NCBI GenBank assembly: GCA_006384855.1
Contig: VCJN01001719.1
Location: forward strand, 42,501-106,500
Direction of reading: 5' to 3'
DNA: 64,000 bases
Source of the DNA: Tetraselmis striata
Lineage: Eukaryota > Chlorophyta > Chlorodendrophyceae > Chlorodendrales > Chlorodendraceae
Shown here: piece after piece, positions 1 through 12,044 of the stretch
Layout of the letters: each line of letters begins with the position of its first letter
How positions within the stretch are numbered: position 1 is the first letter of the stretch
The notes under the pieces: model-generated
The model's database searches: none
Told to the model about the DNA's origin: nothing
What the model saw: only the letters and a program-made list of their open reading frames with translations
Made by a program: the position numbers and the translations under genes

Positions 1-3000
1 TAGCATTACTATTGGCATCGCAGCCGCCACTAACATCGCGGCTAACATTTCCATACGCATTGGGCCCAGGCATCCGCCGCACGCCGCGCTCACCATGAAG
101 CGGTCCTCCTTGACTTCAAACTCCAGGATGTGGGACAGCACCTTGTCCAGCAACACCCCCAGCTTGTGGCTGTACCCATAGACCGCCACCTGGGCAGAGG
201 AGATTGGCGTAGGGCTGAGAACCGGCCTTAAACAAGGGACATGGCGGTGCGGGTCGCTGCGCAGAGGACGCCAGCGAGTGCGGACCTGAAACCCGGTGGC
301 AGTGTTGCTGAGCGAGTAGTGCAGACCCGCAAGGTCGGCGTAGTAGGTCAGCGAGTTGAGGTAGTCCACCAGCAGCTTGATCCACAGCCGCGTGAGCACC
401 GCCGCCTCCGGCGTGCTGTATGGTTCCGGGCATGTGAAGTCCACGTACATGTAGGCCTTCAAATGGGGGGGGGGGGGGGGGGCGTTTAAGGCGGGTAGGG
501 GTCAGCACTTGCGTCTGTCTGTGTCACACCATGCCGCCCCCAGAAGGACGCCAGCAGCCATGGTGAGGCTGAGCGCAGTAGGAGGTGAACTAGTCATGCA
601 ACCAACATGGCCGGATGGTGCCTAGCATGGCCGACCTTTGGCGTCATGAACATGTGGTCCGGCATGTACCAGAGCTTCTGGAGCTCCGTCTCCAGCACCA
701 CCTGACGCGCGGAAGGGGGAAGCGAGGGTGAGCGACATGGGGATGTGCGGAGGCCTCCAACGGGGGCCTCCAGCGCCTGATGCACGATCCCGAGAAGGAA
801 AATGGGTAAGAAGGCGGAGGGGGGGGGGGCTTCTTGGGCTAGTAGGCAGCCTCACCATCGGGGCTAAGATCTTGGGCTCCTCCACGATGCTGAAATCGGT
901 TGGAACAAAGGGGTTGATGTCCGGCATGGCCAGCTCCGGTGAGGGGGTGGGCATTTCCCACTGCTCTATCAGTTCCGCCGCAATGGGCTCGCTCTGGTGA
1001 CGTCATCCACAGCGGGGGATAAGGAAGAAGGGGGTGTAGATGTCACGCGTCAGCACGCCAAACGGCGCCTCTCCACCCGGTGTGGTAACATGCCCGAGTA
1101 ACACTCACACATGGCATGGCATGCATCCTACCTTGAACTGTGTGCCGTAGATAGGCTCGGTGTCCGTCACTTCGCCGGCGTGCTTCTTGGAGTTCCACAT
1201 GATGCGCACCTGCAGCAACGTCGGACGGTGTCAGCTCGGAACAGGCAAGGGCAGTCGATGGAGGCTGGCCAGGGCTGTGAGCCTCCTGCCATTCAGGCTG
1301 GGGGAGGGGAGGCGGGGGGGGGGGGGGGGGGGGCGCTTAGGCACCTGGCGCGGCGTGAGACACGCCAGCACCTCACGGATGGCGGGCTCGTTGAACTCAA
1401 AGGGCACGCTGTACATGCCCAGCAGGGTGTCGGGCGTGGGATAGATGTGCATAGCCGTGGCCATGCTGGAGGCGATGGAGGCCGGGCTCTGCTTGTCGCG
1501 AAAGTTGAAGTTCATCTCCGCCAGAGCCTGCGGTACGGGCAGCCAGCTTTCAGCGTGTCCGCCTCTTGAATTCAGCCCAGGAAAGGCAGCACGAGGCATG
1601 CTACATTGTGGCTGCAGCGCAGATGCACCTTGAGCTCGTCAAAGACCTCGTGCGCCACGCCGCCGGGGGCCCGCAGCAGCTGGATGTACTGGAAGATAAT
1701 GTGGACCACCTCCATCGCGTTGTCATGCCCGTGGTCCGTCAGGTCCACCTGGCAGCCAGCCAGACGGGTCGGCTCAGCTGCAAAAGCACCTACCTACCTT
1801 TGCAAAAGCCGCACACCGGATGGGGGCAACAGACGAACTGTCCCCCAGCGCACCCGAATATTGAAGAGCGAGCGGCTGCTGATGGACAGGCCACTCTCGC
1901 CCGCCGCAAGGCTGGTTACCCACTTCTTGGCCTGGGGCAAGGAGGAACGAGGGGGCAAAGGAGGCTCGTCAGCGGCTGCCGTCACGAAGGACTCAGGTAC
2001 ACTGATGCGCTGTACCACGTACCAACCCCCCCCCCCCCCCCCTCTCCCCAACCGGACCAGAACAAACAATAAACGAGCTATACTGTATCGACAGGGCTGT
2101 GGTGCGTACGCGGCGTGTTCTTGACGAAATACAAGTTCTGCGCCCTGTGCTTGGGTTTGGATTGTACCAAAAAGAATTCATTGTTCCCTCACATTGTGCA
2201 AAGAAGTCCGTGATGCATTTGTGGTATATTCTGACATGTTTTGACCAACTGATAGTTTCCCCTTTCACAGCCAACAACAGGAATATGCATGAATCCAGAA
2301 TAAATCTACAGATTTAATCGTACTTGCCTTGTTGCGAGTAGGTAGGAGGGGGGGGGGGGGGGGGGGTCTCCGAAACTGACAACCACATGCAGCCCCGGAG
2401 ATTACTTAATAAACAAGACGACAGGGGCGGGATAGGGGGGGGGCGGGGGGGGGGGGGGATGCGTCCTACCTTGAGCAGCTGGAAGCAGCTGCCAGGGCCC
2501 TCGTGCCCCAGCAGGTGCGACACGTAATGGGCCGGAGAGTACCTGGCAGGCAGGGGCGCGGCAGGGTGGCAACGGCCGCGTCAGCCGCCCATGGGGAGGC
2601 TACACAGGGCCGGCAGCGGCAGCGGCAGCCGCGGGGCGCTGAGGGCCTCGCCTGTAGCTCTTGTACTCCGGCGGGATGGCCCACTGCAGGTCCAGCGTGC
2701 TGCTCTCGCCCACCGGCACCACGCGCGCCAGGAAGCCCACGTTGTCCCCGAACATGTCCGGGTCCACCTCCAGCGGCGCCAGCTGGCTGTTGGCCACGCC
2801 TGCGGCAGAAGAACCCAGTCCCTATGAGGAGGCCTGAATGTGCACCGATACTGAATGCGCCGCCCAGGGAGTCTCGCTCAAACAAGCAAAACAGAATTTG
2901 AGAGTTTCTCAATGGCAATTTTTTTGCTATTTGCCAGTATATATACTGCGATTTTTCTTTCGCAGTATTCAAGATATATCTCGCCGGGATTGCCCATACT

Positions 3001-3507
3001 ACTCCACCGCCCTGCCTGCTCACACCTTATGTGGCAGTTTGCGCCCGCAGAGACTGTGGACAGTGGGCTTGGGTGAGGTGGCGCTGAGCCCCTCAATGCC
3101 AGTCCCTCCCTCCCTCGCAAAGCCCCCCTTGGTGTTGACATCTATGCGTGCTGCCACACCGTGAGGGTTCCCGGTAGCTACCATCGTTGCGGGTGCGATA
3201 ATAAGAACACTTGTCTCCACGCCTCTCGTCAAAGATAGACAAAACTAGAGAGAGAGAGGGAGGGAGGGAGGGAGGGAGCGAGGTGAGTACAGCACTGATA
3301 AAATCATTCTGTCATCAGTAGGGTATTACAGTTCTATCATCAGTGGAACGTTACAGTTCTGTCATCAGCGGGACAAAACAGAGAGAGAGAGAAAGGGAGG
3401 GAGGGAGGGAGTACAGCACTGATAAAATCGGTATGTCATCAGTGGGACAAAAAGGTCATCAGTGGGACATTACAGTTCTGTCATCAGCTGGACGAAAGAG
3501 AGAGAGA

Positions 3508-3546
<39 letters not shown>

Positions 3547-6500
3547 AGCGAGGGAGGGAGCGAGGTGAGTACAGCACTGATAAAATCATTCTGTCATCAA
3601 TACGGCATTACAGTTCTATCATCACTGGAACGTTACAGTTCTGTCATCAGCGGGACAAAACAGAGAGAGAGAGAGGGAGGGAGGGAGTACAGCACTGATA
3701 AAATCGTTCTGTCATCAATACGGCATTACAGTTCTATCATCACTGGAACGTTACAGTTCTGTCATCAGCGGGACAAAACAGAGAGAGAGAGAGGGAGGGA
3801 GGGAGGGAGTACAGCACTGATAAAATCGGTCTGTCATCAGTGGGACAAAAAGGTCATCAGTGGGACATTACAGTTCTGTCATCAGCTGGACGAAAGAGAG
3901 AGTGTGTGTGTGTGAGAGAGAGAGGGAGGGAGGGAGGGAGTACAGCACTGACAAAATCGTTCTGTCATCAGCGGGACAAAACAGAGAGAGAGAGAGAGAG
4001 AGGAACCTTACGTGGAGTTGCAGGTGGTTTGAGGGCATCACGGCGTTCGAATTGGGCCAGCAGCTACGCCCTTCTGAAGGTGGGAAATTGTGGGCCCCGC
4101 GGGTACGCGACGACATGTCGGCGCTTGTGATCACCACGAGTCCGCCATGTGGGCCAGGGGTCCATGGCAGCTCTGGGATTCGGCGGCTAGCGCGTCTAGC
4201 GCCGGTGGGTGAAGTACCCCAGCTCTACGTAAGGTTTCTCTCTTTAACTCCCCTATCTTGTGCCGAACGTGTGGAATGCGCTGATTGGCTTGGTCGCAGA
4301 GAAAACTACACGTATAGGCTACACATAGGTTCATGGCTTGCATGGAACCCCAATGTGAGGTGAATATTATGGGTGCACCGGCACCCGGGGACTCGAGGGG
4401 ATGTGTTGGTACTGGAACACATATCCCACCCGCCGGTGGTAGTGCTCCCTGCTCCAAGCGCAGCGTCTCGTGCGCGGGCCGCCCTTGACCGCTCTGCCAG
4501 ACGTGAACTTGTCTATGAGCCCCCCACTCTCTCGCTGACAACATCGGGCTTCCGCCCTCATGCCCCTGCCCGCACCGGGACGTGCGGCATGCCCCAGCAT
4601 GCCAGTTGCAGGGAGAACAGCGCGCGACACCTACCGGCGCATTCACGTGAGCAAGAGGCGGTTCTGCCACGCTCTCCTCGGGCCAGTCACCGGCCAAGGC
4701 ATTCGAGCAACGAGACTAATGATCCCGGCTTCACTAACTACGCCGCCACCATCACCACCTGCCAGCCGGGTGCCTCACCTGCCACCATGCCACGCACCAT
4801 GGCCTCCAGCGCATCGAGGTCCTCCTTGCCGTACACCACCAGCTTCATCAAGTTGGCAGAGTAGGAGGTGGAGTAGAACTCCTGCCGGGCGTGGCCCACA
4901 CAGCAGCCGGGGATCACGGGTCGCTCATGCCCGGTGGGAAGGAGTTGGAACGGGGGGGGGGGGGGGGGAGGCTGCAGCAGGAGGCTACCTTCATGCGTGC
5001 GTGCACGTCCAGCCCTGCTGCGCGCGGCGCTCCCTGCAGCGTGCTCAGGTTTCCCGTGGCAAACTTGTGAAAGGGGTGTGCGCGGCTGGACAGGTGCTTC
5101 CACAGCTGCATCGAGCGCCAGGCGTCGCTGTTGATGTTCTTGCTGTGCTCGCTGTCCACCGCGTTGATCTCGCTATGTGTGAAAGGTTCCGAGAGGGGCC
5201 GGGGGGGGGGGGGGGGGGCGATGGTGAGAGCGAAGCGTGTAGGTCTTTCTGAGATACTGCTGCACGGAGGGAAGGGGGCCGGGGGCTCGCGGAACGAGCA
5301 GCCTGCTGACGCCCAGCTGCAGTGACACTGGCGGGGCAGGGGGTGACAGGAGTGCGGAGAAGCTACGGACAGGCGTATCATGCATGCGTACTACTAAGTG
5401 GTGGGTGAAGTCTAAGAACAGCGCCGCCCCCCCCTCTGATATCCAAAGGAATACGTGAATGTCTTTGCGCCGCAGGATTGGCCTCCGTGCTCAAGCCTGG
5501 CCATCCCCTGGGTTGCCGGATACTTATACCTCGAATCTTTCTCAAATAAAGCGCAGAGGTAAATACCGGGTATATAGGGACCCCCGTACAGGGCCAACCC
5601 CATGACAAAGCTGCGGTCCACCCTCTGCTGCATGCCCTTGATGCCCACACAGGACCGGTCTGGATATTTACCCAGCATCTCTCTGAAGCTCTGTGTACAT
5701 TTGTGCACAAGAATCTGTATCTTCACGTGGCCCTGCTGTGACCTGTGTCCAGCAACCCCGGCCGGCCCGGCGCCGATGTGTGCCCAGATGGGCTGATGCC
5801 CGAGCAGGACGGGGCGCAAGGTGAGCATGGCGAGGGCGCCACATGCCCCAGCGACTAGCTTAAGACGCTACCTAGTAGATCAGTCCTAATCTGCGATATT
5901 AGTTGTGCCAGCATCACCGCATTTCGGCTGAGTTCTCATCATCAGTCCGTGATGTAGGGCAGTCCGTGGCTCCTGAGGGGGGCGGGGGGGATGGAGAGGG
6001 GGGGGGGGGGGGGCGGGCACCGTTCGACGCCGTCGGACGATATGAGGGGGCATAGGAAGAACTGGGCGAAGCGGTCCAGCGCCTCGTGAAGGTGCTCCCA
6101 ATTGACAGCAAAGTGGTAATTGGTGTGCTCCGACGCGGTGTACGCGTTGGTGCTGCCGCCGTGCTCGCTCACAAAGCGATTGTACGCGTCCTCTTCCGGA
6201 TACTTTTCGCTCGCGTAGAAGAGCATATGCTCTGTCACCGAAGGTTGGGGCAGCCGTGCAGGTCAGAGATCCGGTGGGGCTGCATTGGATCCTTCAGGTC
6301 GCACTGCTCAAACCCCCGCCCACGCCCCGCCGCACCTGTGAAATGTGCCAAGCCAGGCAGCTCCGCCGGGTCGCTGAAGCTCCCGACACGCACGTCCATC
6401 GCTGCGGCCGCTTTGTCCGTCTCGGGGTCGCTGACAACGATCACCTCCAGTGCATTGTCCAGCCGCAGGTGACGGTACTCCAGCGTGTCGCTCAGCGGCT

Positions 6501-6567
6501 TGGTGACAAGGCCGCCGCCGCCCTCGCCGCCCACAGTATCCTCGCTGCTGTGAGCTGGCGCCGCCAT
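1..6567 (-). CDS. Insulin-degrading-enzyme-like M16 zinc metalloprotease, C-terminus beyond the left edge
   Basis: Peptidase family M16A (insulysin / plant peroxisomal zinc metallopeptidase type), which cuts peptides inside a clamshell of two halves. Fourteen coding exons can be joined in phase: 6336-6567, 6021-6231, 4989-5172, 4779-4881, 2652-2799, 2470-2542, 1854-1931, 1629-1748, 1345-1527, 1132-1209, 856-993, 636-701, 286-456, 94-189, giving about 627 residues of a family of roughly 1000. The inverted zinc motif HFTEH is formed across the first splice (residues about 75-79), followed by [10 protein letters not shown] and the family signature [16 protein letters not shown]. Further matches are [11 protein letters not shown] and [11 protein letters not shown]. 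The start is the ATG at 6567, just inside a likely 3' splice site (ttgcag), so a 5'UTR intron is probable. The intron after exon 5 has a GC donor. Most introns hold a long poly-C run on the sense strand. Exons are strong; subcellular site is not determined. Confidence 0.9.
3240..4010. repeat. Six-unit minisatellite with (GA)n/(GGGA)n blocks inside the protease intron
   Basis: The phrase gagtacagcactgayaaaatc recurs near 3285, 3408, 3564, 3686, 3808 and 3938, at steps of 122-156 bp. Each unit also holds copies of a ttctgtcatcagygggac motif and a purine run of gagaga/ggga. The array lies in the 1.98-kb intron between protease exons 4 and 5. Confidence 0.9.
3995..4060 (-). repeat. Terminal piece of a dispersed repeat ending in a (CT)n tail
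   Basis: Read on the minus strand, a gccgtgat-ccctc-acc-cct-ca-ctcca-gtaaggt string is followed by (CT)n. The same string, then (CT)n, occurs on the plus strand at about 51735-51795, and its last part (agctctacgtaaggtttctctct) at 4217-4242. This looks like a shared end of a mobile element rather than chance. Confidence 0.6.
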
Positions 6568-6774
6568 AGTGACCTGCAAGCCGCGATAAGACAGTGCAAT
6601 GGGAACGAAGGGGGGGGGGGGGGGGGGGGGGGGGGCGGGTAGGTATGTTGCGCCCGTCGTGCGGGCTACTGGCCACCTGCTGCGACGACGAGAATGCTGC
6701 GAGGCTACCCGTACTGGTACGGTACAGGTAATAGGTGCTGGTGTATGAATTACAAGAAGGGCAGTAATAACAAT

Positions 6775-7090
6775 TTATTAATTACATGACGAGCTAGCAG
6801 CAGAAGGCGATATCAGGAATTCACCAAAAAGGGACAATCAAAAAGGTCCTCTACAGCAACTGCGAGGTGGAAGCAGTAACACGAGAAGACGCTGATTGGG
6901 CACGAGCCCACGCATCAGACTTGGCCATCTGCACACCGGCAGAGAGAATGCATGCCGCCCAGGGCACGCAAGCCGAGACCCGCTGCAACAGCCCCCACCG
7001 TGTGCGCGACAGGTGACGGCGGAACTCTGCAGGTTGGGTAGCGACTGAGTTCCGAAGTGCCTAAATAGATTGACCACGAAGGGCAGAAGG
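6775..7090 (-). mobile_element. 3' end of dispersed element family T (copy 1)
   Basis: About 300 bp nearly collinear with 11520-11840 (+) and related to 23060-23345 (+). All three keep the same reading frame, with a conserved C-terminal protein segment (core ILSAGVQMAKSDAWARA here). In this copy and copy 2 it ends at the same TAG. Next come a gatatcgcctt-tgctgctagctc block and a catgtaa terminus. Frame conservation suggests the 3' end of a retroelement ORF plus its 3'UTR. No polymerase is seen attached. Confidence 0.7.
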
Positions 7091-7144
7091 GCCGAATTAC
7101 AAGAAAGGCAGTAACAAATCCACTGCTAAAAGTAGCACTAAAAA

Positions 7145-7180
7145 ATCAACACAGCAAGCCGCCTAAAAGCGGCGGCCCGC
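7145..7180. repeat. Short repeat with a GCCGC-CTAAAA-GCGGC hairpin
   Basis: The string aaatcaacacagcaagccgcctaaaagcggc is present here and again at about 16545-16576. In both places it lies near a gaattacaa-aa-ggcagt motif (7092, 16508, 16598, also 6749). It is probably a conserved terminal part of a mobile element. Confidence 0.55.
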
Positions 7181-7498
7181 ATCCCGCATGAGGCGGGGTG
7201 GATGAGTGATGCGCGCACGATTCAAAGTCCGGGCCACGCGTGCACGTGTGTGTGAGGATGATCCTCGGACGTGCTGTGTCGCTTCATTCAGCAACGGGAT
7301 GGCAGACGAATCTGCGCCGTCAAATGAGGCAGCGAGCACGCTCTCGAGCCGCCACCAAGCTCAGGACCCCGAGGAAATCTCTTGCGAGTAAGGCCTTCCG
7401 GTGAGCCCGGGTGGTGCACCCAGGGCCTCGCGATGAGAGGGCACCCCGATCCGCAGCCAAGCATGCGACACCGCGCACTGTGCGGCGCACTCCCTTGC

Positions 7499-8403
7499 TC
7501 ACCTCACCCACCTGACTGTGCCGAAGACCATGCCCGTGTACTCCGACATATCCATGATGTTTCGAAGAGGGCCCTTCTGTCCAAGCTCCGTGTTATGCCA
7601 CGCCGCATCTCGCGCTGCCAACCCCATGTAGTATGTCGCGCAACGGGGAGCGCTCAAACCGATCCACAGCCGTACGTGGCCCGGGGAACAGCAGTGTACT
7701 TGACCCCGTACGTACCGCATAGTCTTGAACTCCAGCAACGTGGGTTTCAAGCTCCGGGGATCATAGCTCCCGGTCACGATGTCGAACGCCGGAAGGGAGA
7801 GCTCTGCGTCCGGCAGTAGGTCCTTGAGTACATCCCACGGTACGGTATTGCCGAGAGGCACTGCCTGATGGAACAAGTCATCCACCTCCCGGCGTACAGC
7901 AATACCCAGGTCGTGAACACGGTGATCGCGGAAGGCGTCTGCGATAGCGTCGTGTTGTACACGCCAATGGGCGTCTCCAGGTCCGGGAGGTTCATGAGCG
8001 CGTCGCCGTATAGGTAAACAGTGACGGGGTTGTGCTCCGTCGAGGGCAGAATGATCTGGCTCCCGACTACCGGGGCCAAGCACGGGCTAGGCAAAAAGAA
8101 GTACCCGGCCGCGATTTGCTCCCGCAGCTCATGCGGAGTCATGACCGTCCGCGCGGTGGGGATGGCCACTGTCCACTTGCCCGACGCCGCATCGAGCTAG
8201 TTGAACAAGATCCGTTCCCTGCATGTGGCAGGGAGAGCGCACACCTCATTTCGAAGCCGAGAGTTGCTGGCCTGGTCTAGAAATGCCATCAGCTCCTTTT
8301 GCGAGCCCGACGCAGCCTCCGCTTCCCGCTCCATCACGCGCACATCTGCGTCGCCGAGATGGCCTGCAGTAGCCGCTTGGAGGCGGCCCCACACCTCGCG
8401 CAC
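7499..8403 (-). pseudogene. Retroelement C-terminal region with PD-(D/E)XK-like endonuclease domain, broken
   Basis: This continues the reverse transcriptase at 8516-10500 on the same strand. The 8197-8400 piece is alpha-helical and alanine-rich. The 7774-8169 piece holds a LYGDAL segment. The next frame holds VRREVDDL, then LLPDAELSLP and, 21 residues on, LLEFKTM, followed near the end by TGMVFGT. An acidic residue followed by a Leu-Glu-Phe-Lys strand is the arrangement expected of a restriction-like (PD-(D/E)XK) nuclease, as in the C-terminal domains of several non-LTR retroelement lineages. The frame changes at least twice, so it is not functional as it stands. The nuclease assignment is inferred from motif order only. 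Confidence 0.6.
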
Positions 8404-8515
8404 CGCCGCGGCGTAGCTGCTCGACCCACGCGCATCGTTGAGGAAGTGATCATACCGGCGGGCGGAAGAAGTTGCGTTGAAGCTCCCTCGGCCAAGTACG
8501 GACTCAAGCTGTGGG

Positions 8516-10504
8516 TCAAAGAAACCAGGGCTGGGGGTGTTGGTGCCAGTTCCTAGTTAGGAACCTTGGGAGGCTGCCATTCATGCAGCCGATAAAGGCG
8601 GCGTCACGAACGGTAGCCATGCGGCGGATGCCAGCGCCCTTCAACCGAGTGGGGAGGTGAAGCATGCTGCGCGCCCTTGCCACTGCATCCTCGCTCAGGG
8701 TAGTCACCTCCGCTGCCATGGGGTCGGGGTCGTGCAAACGCTCCGCCTGGAAATCGGTGACCACCGGATTGGTGTCGGTGCCGTACGTGAAGGGATCAAA
8801 GGAGACCCCTAGCACCCGCTCGACCGCCGCGAGGACGGTGGCATCCACCGCCTCCGCAAAGGCTTCCACCTCGGACGGGAGGCAGTTGCGGAGGCAATAC
8901 TCCGCCTTGTGTTGCATGCAATGCTTGAGCAAGGCCTATGCGTGGTGATGCATGGCGTGGGTGTACCGACGGCTGGGCTTGGCAGATAGGAGCTTGCTCA
9001 GGCTAGCGTCCACCTCCTCTCGTAGCTCCTCCGCCTTGCCGCGCATGTACGCCTGCACATACTCTGGCAATCCGAGCGGCACGTTGAGGACCGGGATGCC
9101 GTGATGGCCATCTAGCTCGGGCCACTTGATGTCGGCCGGAGCCTCACGCCGCGCGGCCTCCATGTCTGCGGTGTACGCGTGCATCTTGTCGAAGCGCATC
9201 TCAAGCCCCACGGATGCCTTGATGGACGTGCGGAAGGCATGAAGAGCCGGCCACACGTGCGCCGGGAGGCCAACCAAAAATGAAAAATCCATCGTCGGCG
9301 TTGAAGCGCGCCGCCCGTCAGTGACCTCCAACGTGCTGTCACACTGCGGCACCTCGAGGTGAATTGCGACGCAGAAGGAAGTCGTGGCCAACGGTGCGCC
9401 ATGTTGCACGCCGTGCGTCCTCCGACCGCAGAGGGGCGGACCGGTCGTCCACGACCAGATACGAATCCGTGGAGAGGGAGGCTAGGAGTGCGGGGATGAC
9501 AGGGTGTAGTGGAGAGCAATCGATGTGGCGTTGAATGATGGTGCGGCACCATGCTTCGTTGTAACGTTGCGAAGGTCGGTGTGGACGATGACGACACGTG
9601 GGCCAAGCTTCTCGGCGATGAGCTGGACGCCGTGGATGAGCATAGAGTCGCCCACGGAAATGCCAACGCCGAGCTGAGATGGAGCAAGCACCGACATATA
9701 TGCCTCCTTCATGTTGTCCACCACCGTCCGCTCCGCCGCGCGCCGCTTTGCCTCCCCGACTGCCACAGGCCGCACGTCCGGGGTCCTGCCCTCACCTAGC
9801 TTCTTGACAGGTGCCACGAGCCTAGCAAAGGCGAAGAGCCGGTTAAATCACCCGGGCATGCGACCTTGGAGGTACATTGAGGCAACCTCCGACATCGCAA
9901 CCGCCGCATGCCCCGACGCCGGGGCGTAGTCGCCCACCAAGCAGCGGAGATACTCGTTGCGCATGCCTGAGGGCCCCGCCGCCACGTGCTGCTTGAGTTG
10001 CTGGTACGGCACGCGCATGTCCACCGTCAAGGCGGCCTCGTCGACTGGAATGTCATACGCGGCGTCTGGGTTCAGGTGGCTACGGGACGAGTGCTTGTCG
10101 CGCAGCTGGACGAGGATAGCAGGATCGGATAGGTCGCCCATACCCTTAGAAAATAGTCGGCCCGCCGCTCGGGAAAGCTCTCCGTCCTCCACCAACGCCA
10201 CAACGGTGTCCGCGGTGCCCACGAGTAGCGCCGCAAAGAGGTCAGCGTCCGTTCGATGTTGGCGGGCATGTCCGGCGTACAACGCCTCGGTGCGCGCGTC
10301 GTCCCATGAGCGCATGAGTTCGGTCATGCGCCTCTCCGCGAAAGCGCGGAAGCGCCACGCCAGGGCTTGTTGCCGCCGCCGCCCGCCTCGGCTCGGGGCC
10401 CTCTCGCGCGGGGGGAGCAACAACCGGGGGCGCTGCGACGCCCCGGAACGCAGCGACGGACGGCAATGCGGGCGACGGCAGCATTGACGATTGTCCCGCT
10501 CCAC
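8516..10504 (-). pseudogene. Non-LTR-type reverse transcriptase remnant
   Basis: Consecutive minus-strand pieces carry reverse transcriptase landmarks in order. AAGPSGMRNEYLR (9848-10300) is the segment ahead of the fingers. TPDVRPVAVGEAKRRAAERT and SQLGVGISVGDSMLIHG (9482-9817) follow, with an LHTDLRN-like first catalytic Asp. VQHGAPLA comes next, then the catalytic box as NADDGFF in a shifted frame near 9285-9303. A thumb-like region with LPTRLKGAGIRRM (8516-8932) closes it. Several frame changes show decay. GC content and codon use match the host, so the insertion has aged in this genome. Upstream to 10883 there is GC-rich sequence that may be the element's N-terminal region. Confidence 0.75.
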
Positions 10505-10883
10505 CGGCGCGGCGCGCGCCCCGACGGCGGTGCCGCTAAGGCAGCATGGCGCGCGCCTTGGGTAGCCACGCGGCGGCGACCTCGGCGAAGGCCACCACGT
10601 CGGCCGGGTGGAGCCTGACGCGAGCGGGTTGGAGCGACCTGGCTGCGGCGTCGATCCTCGGCGCCCACGCGGCGCCCGCGGCGACGCCAGCGACTGAAAG
10701 CGTGTCGGCGACTGTCCAAGCCGCCGCCGGGGCTACTCCCCGCCGCGCCGGCCCGCTGCCATGTAGCATGCCACGCCCGTCGCACTTGCTGCTTACTACA
10801 CGCACTTGTACCGGTACGGGTACCTGTTGCCAGCCACCCGGCCGCCGCCGGTCGGGCCGGTCGTCGCCGGTCGTCAGGTCCAC

Positions 10884-11100
10884 GGCGTGGGCATGGCGCG
10901 AAGCGCCGAGCCCGCCGCGTGGACCGGACCCGGACGCTTGACGCCGTCGTTCATCCGTCGCCGGACGCCGGACGACCGTCGCCCGTCCGCCTCGCCGCCC
11001 GTCCGTCGACCGACGCCGGGCCCCGGGTCGGTGGGTCGGACGCGGGGCTGTACAATGTCGTACAACTTAGCGACTGCTAAGATCCTTGCGGCTCTCTGAA
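10884..11100. other. GC-rich spacer without a recognised gene
   Basis: About 75% GC with many CGCCGG/CCGTCG strings. Frames are open only because of composition, and I see no recognisable protein. Confidence 0.4.
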
Positions 11101-11519
11101 TTCCACACTCCTGCCATAACGGGTCTAAGGATTACTTGTATCAATTACGAGGTGAGTTTGTGAGTCTATTTGTGTCTCTGTCTGTCTGTCTCTCGCCGAC
11201 TTTCGGAACGGTTTCGCATAGATTATTACATTATAGATCGAAAATATATCCGTTATAGCTTCCGTGATAATTCCGCGCAGGCCAAAAATAGCCGTCGCGC
11301 TTACGACCTACTGCTTAGCCGGCACCTCAACCTAGCGCTAAGACTAATGTGCGGAATGTGCGGACTAATGTGTCTTCCGCCCCAGTGCAGGGTGTTCACC
11401 GGTACTACCTTTTTGTGGTTGAGGACCGCGGCCGTCTCGGGAAGTCCGCTTTGACAGTGGTCTACATCTTCGCGGTGCTGTGGCTGTGCGCAACTTCCAT
11501 GGCGGTCCTTCCGCCCCGA

Positions 11520-11836
11520 CCTCATGCTTCCTTCGTGGTTAATCCGTTCAGGCACTTTGGAACTTTGTCGCCAACCAGCATGCTGAGTTCCGCCGTCACA
11601 TGTCGCGCACACGGCGGGGGCTGTTGCAGCGGGTCTCGGCTTGCGTGCACGGTACCTTGGGCGGCATTCTCTCTGCCGGTGTGCACATGGCCAAGTCTGA
11701 TGCGTGGGCTCGTGCCCATTCTGCGTCTTCTCATGTTACTGCTTCCACCTCGCAGTCGTTGTAGAGGACCTTTCTGATTGTCCTTTTAATTGGTGATTTC
11801 TTGATATCGCCTTTTGCTGCTAGCTCATGTAAATAT
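11520..11836 (+). mobile_element. 3' end of dispersed element family T (copy 2)
   Basis: The best preserved copy. From about 11545 one frame reads NFVANQHAEFRRHMSRTRRG, then LLQRVSACVHGTLGGILSAG and ends at TAG near 11764. It is followed by the shared gatatcgccttttgctgctagctcatgtaa terminus at about 11803-11832. Nucleotide identity to copy 1 is high over the whole block. Confidence 0.7.
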
Positions 11837-12007
11837 ACTAATGTGCGGAATAAGCTGGCCCACTTCGAGTAAACACTGTAAGGCAGGTCCGATTTAATTT
11901 CATGTTATTTTAGAACCCCCCCCCCTCTCTGTTTCCACCCCTCTACTTTATGTATGTTGATGTCACAGTACTTAATAGAACATGCCCAAGGTTGCATAAT
12001 AACTACC

Positions 12008-12044
12008 CACTCGTCGAAACGAGGTCCGCTTAACCGCGCTTAAC
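12008..12044. repeat. Terminal-inverted-repeat candidate, left end (TIR-L)
   Basis: It starts CACTCGTCGAAACG and continues with a (G/A)GGTCCGCTTAACCGCGCTTAAC string. The reverse complement is found ending at 16837 and, with other changes, ending at 22061. The three share about 28-32 of 38 positions. Inward-facing ends are what a DNA transposon would leave. Confidence 0.6.

Noticed and set aside
3240..4010. CRISPR-like array
   Set aside because: Units are tandem satellite repeats without unique spacers, inside a nuclear intron; no cas genes.
10324..10785. Arg/Gly-rich minus ORF upstream of the reverse transcriptase
   Set aside because: Open mainly because of very high GC; it may be part of the element's leader but has no recognisable domain.
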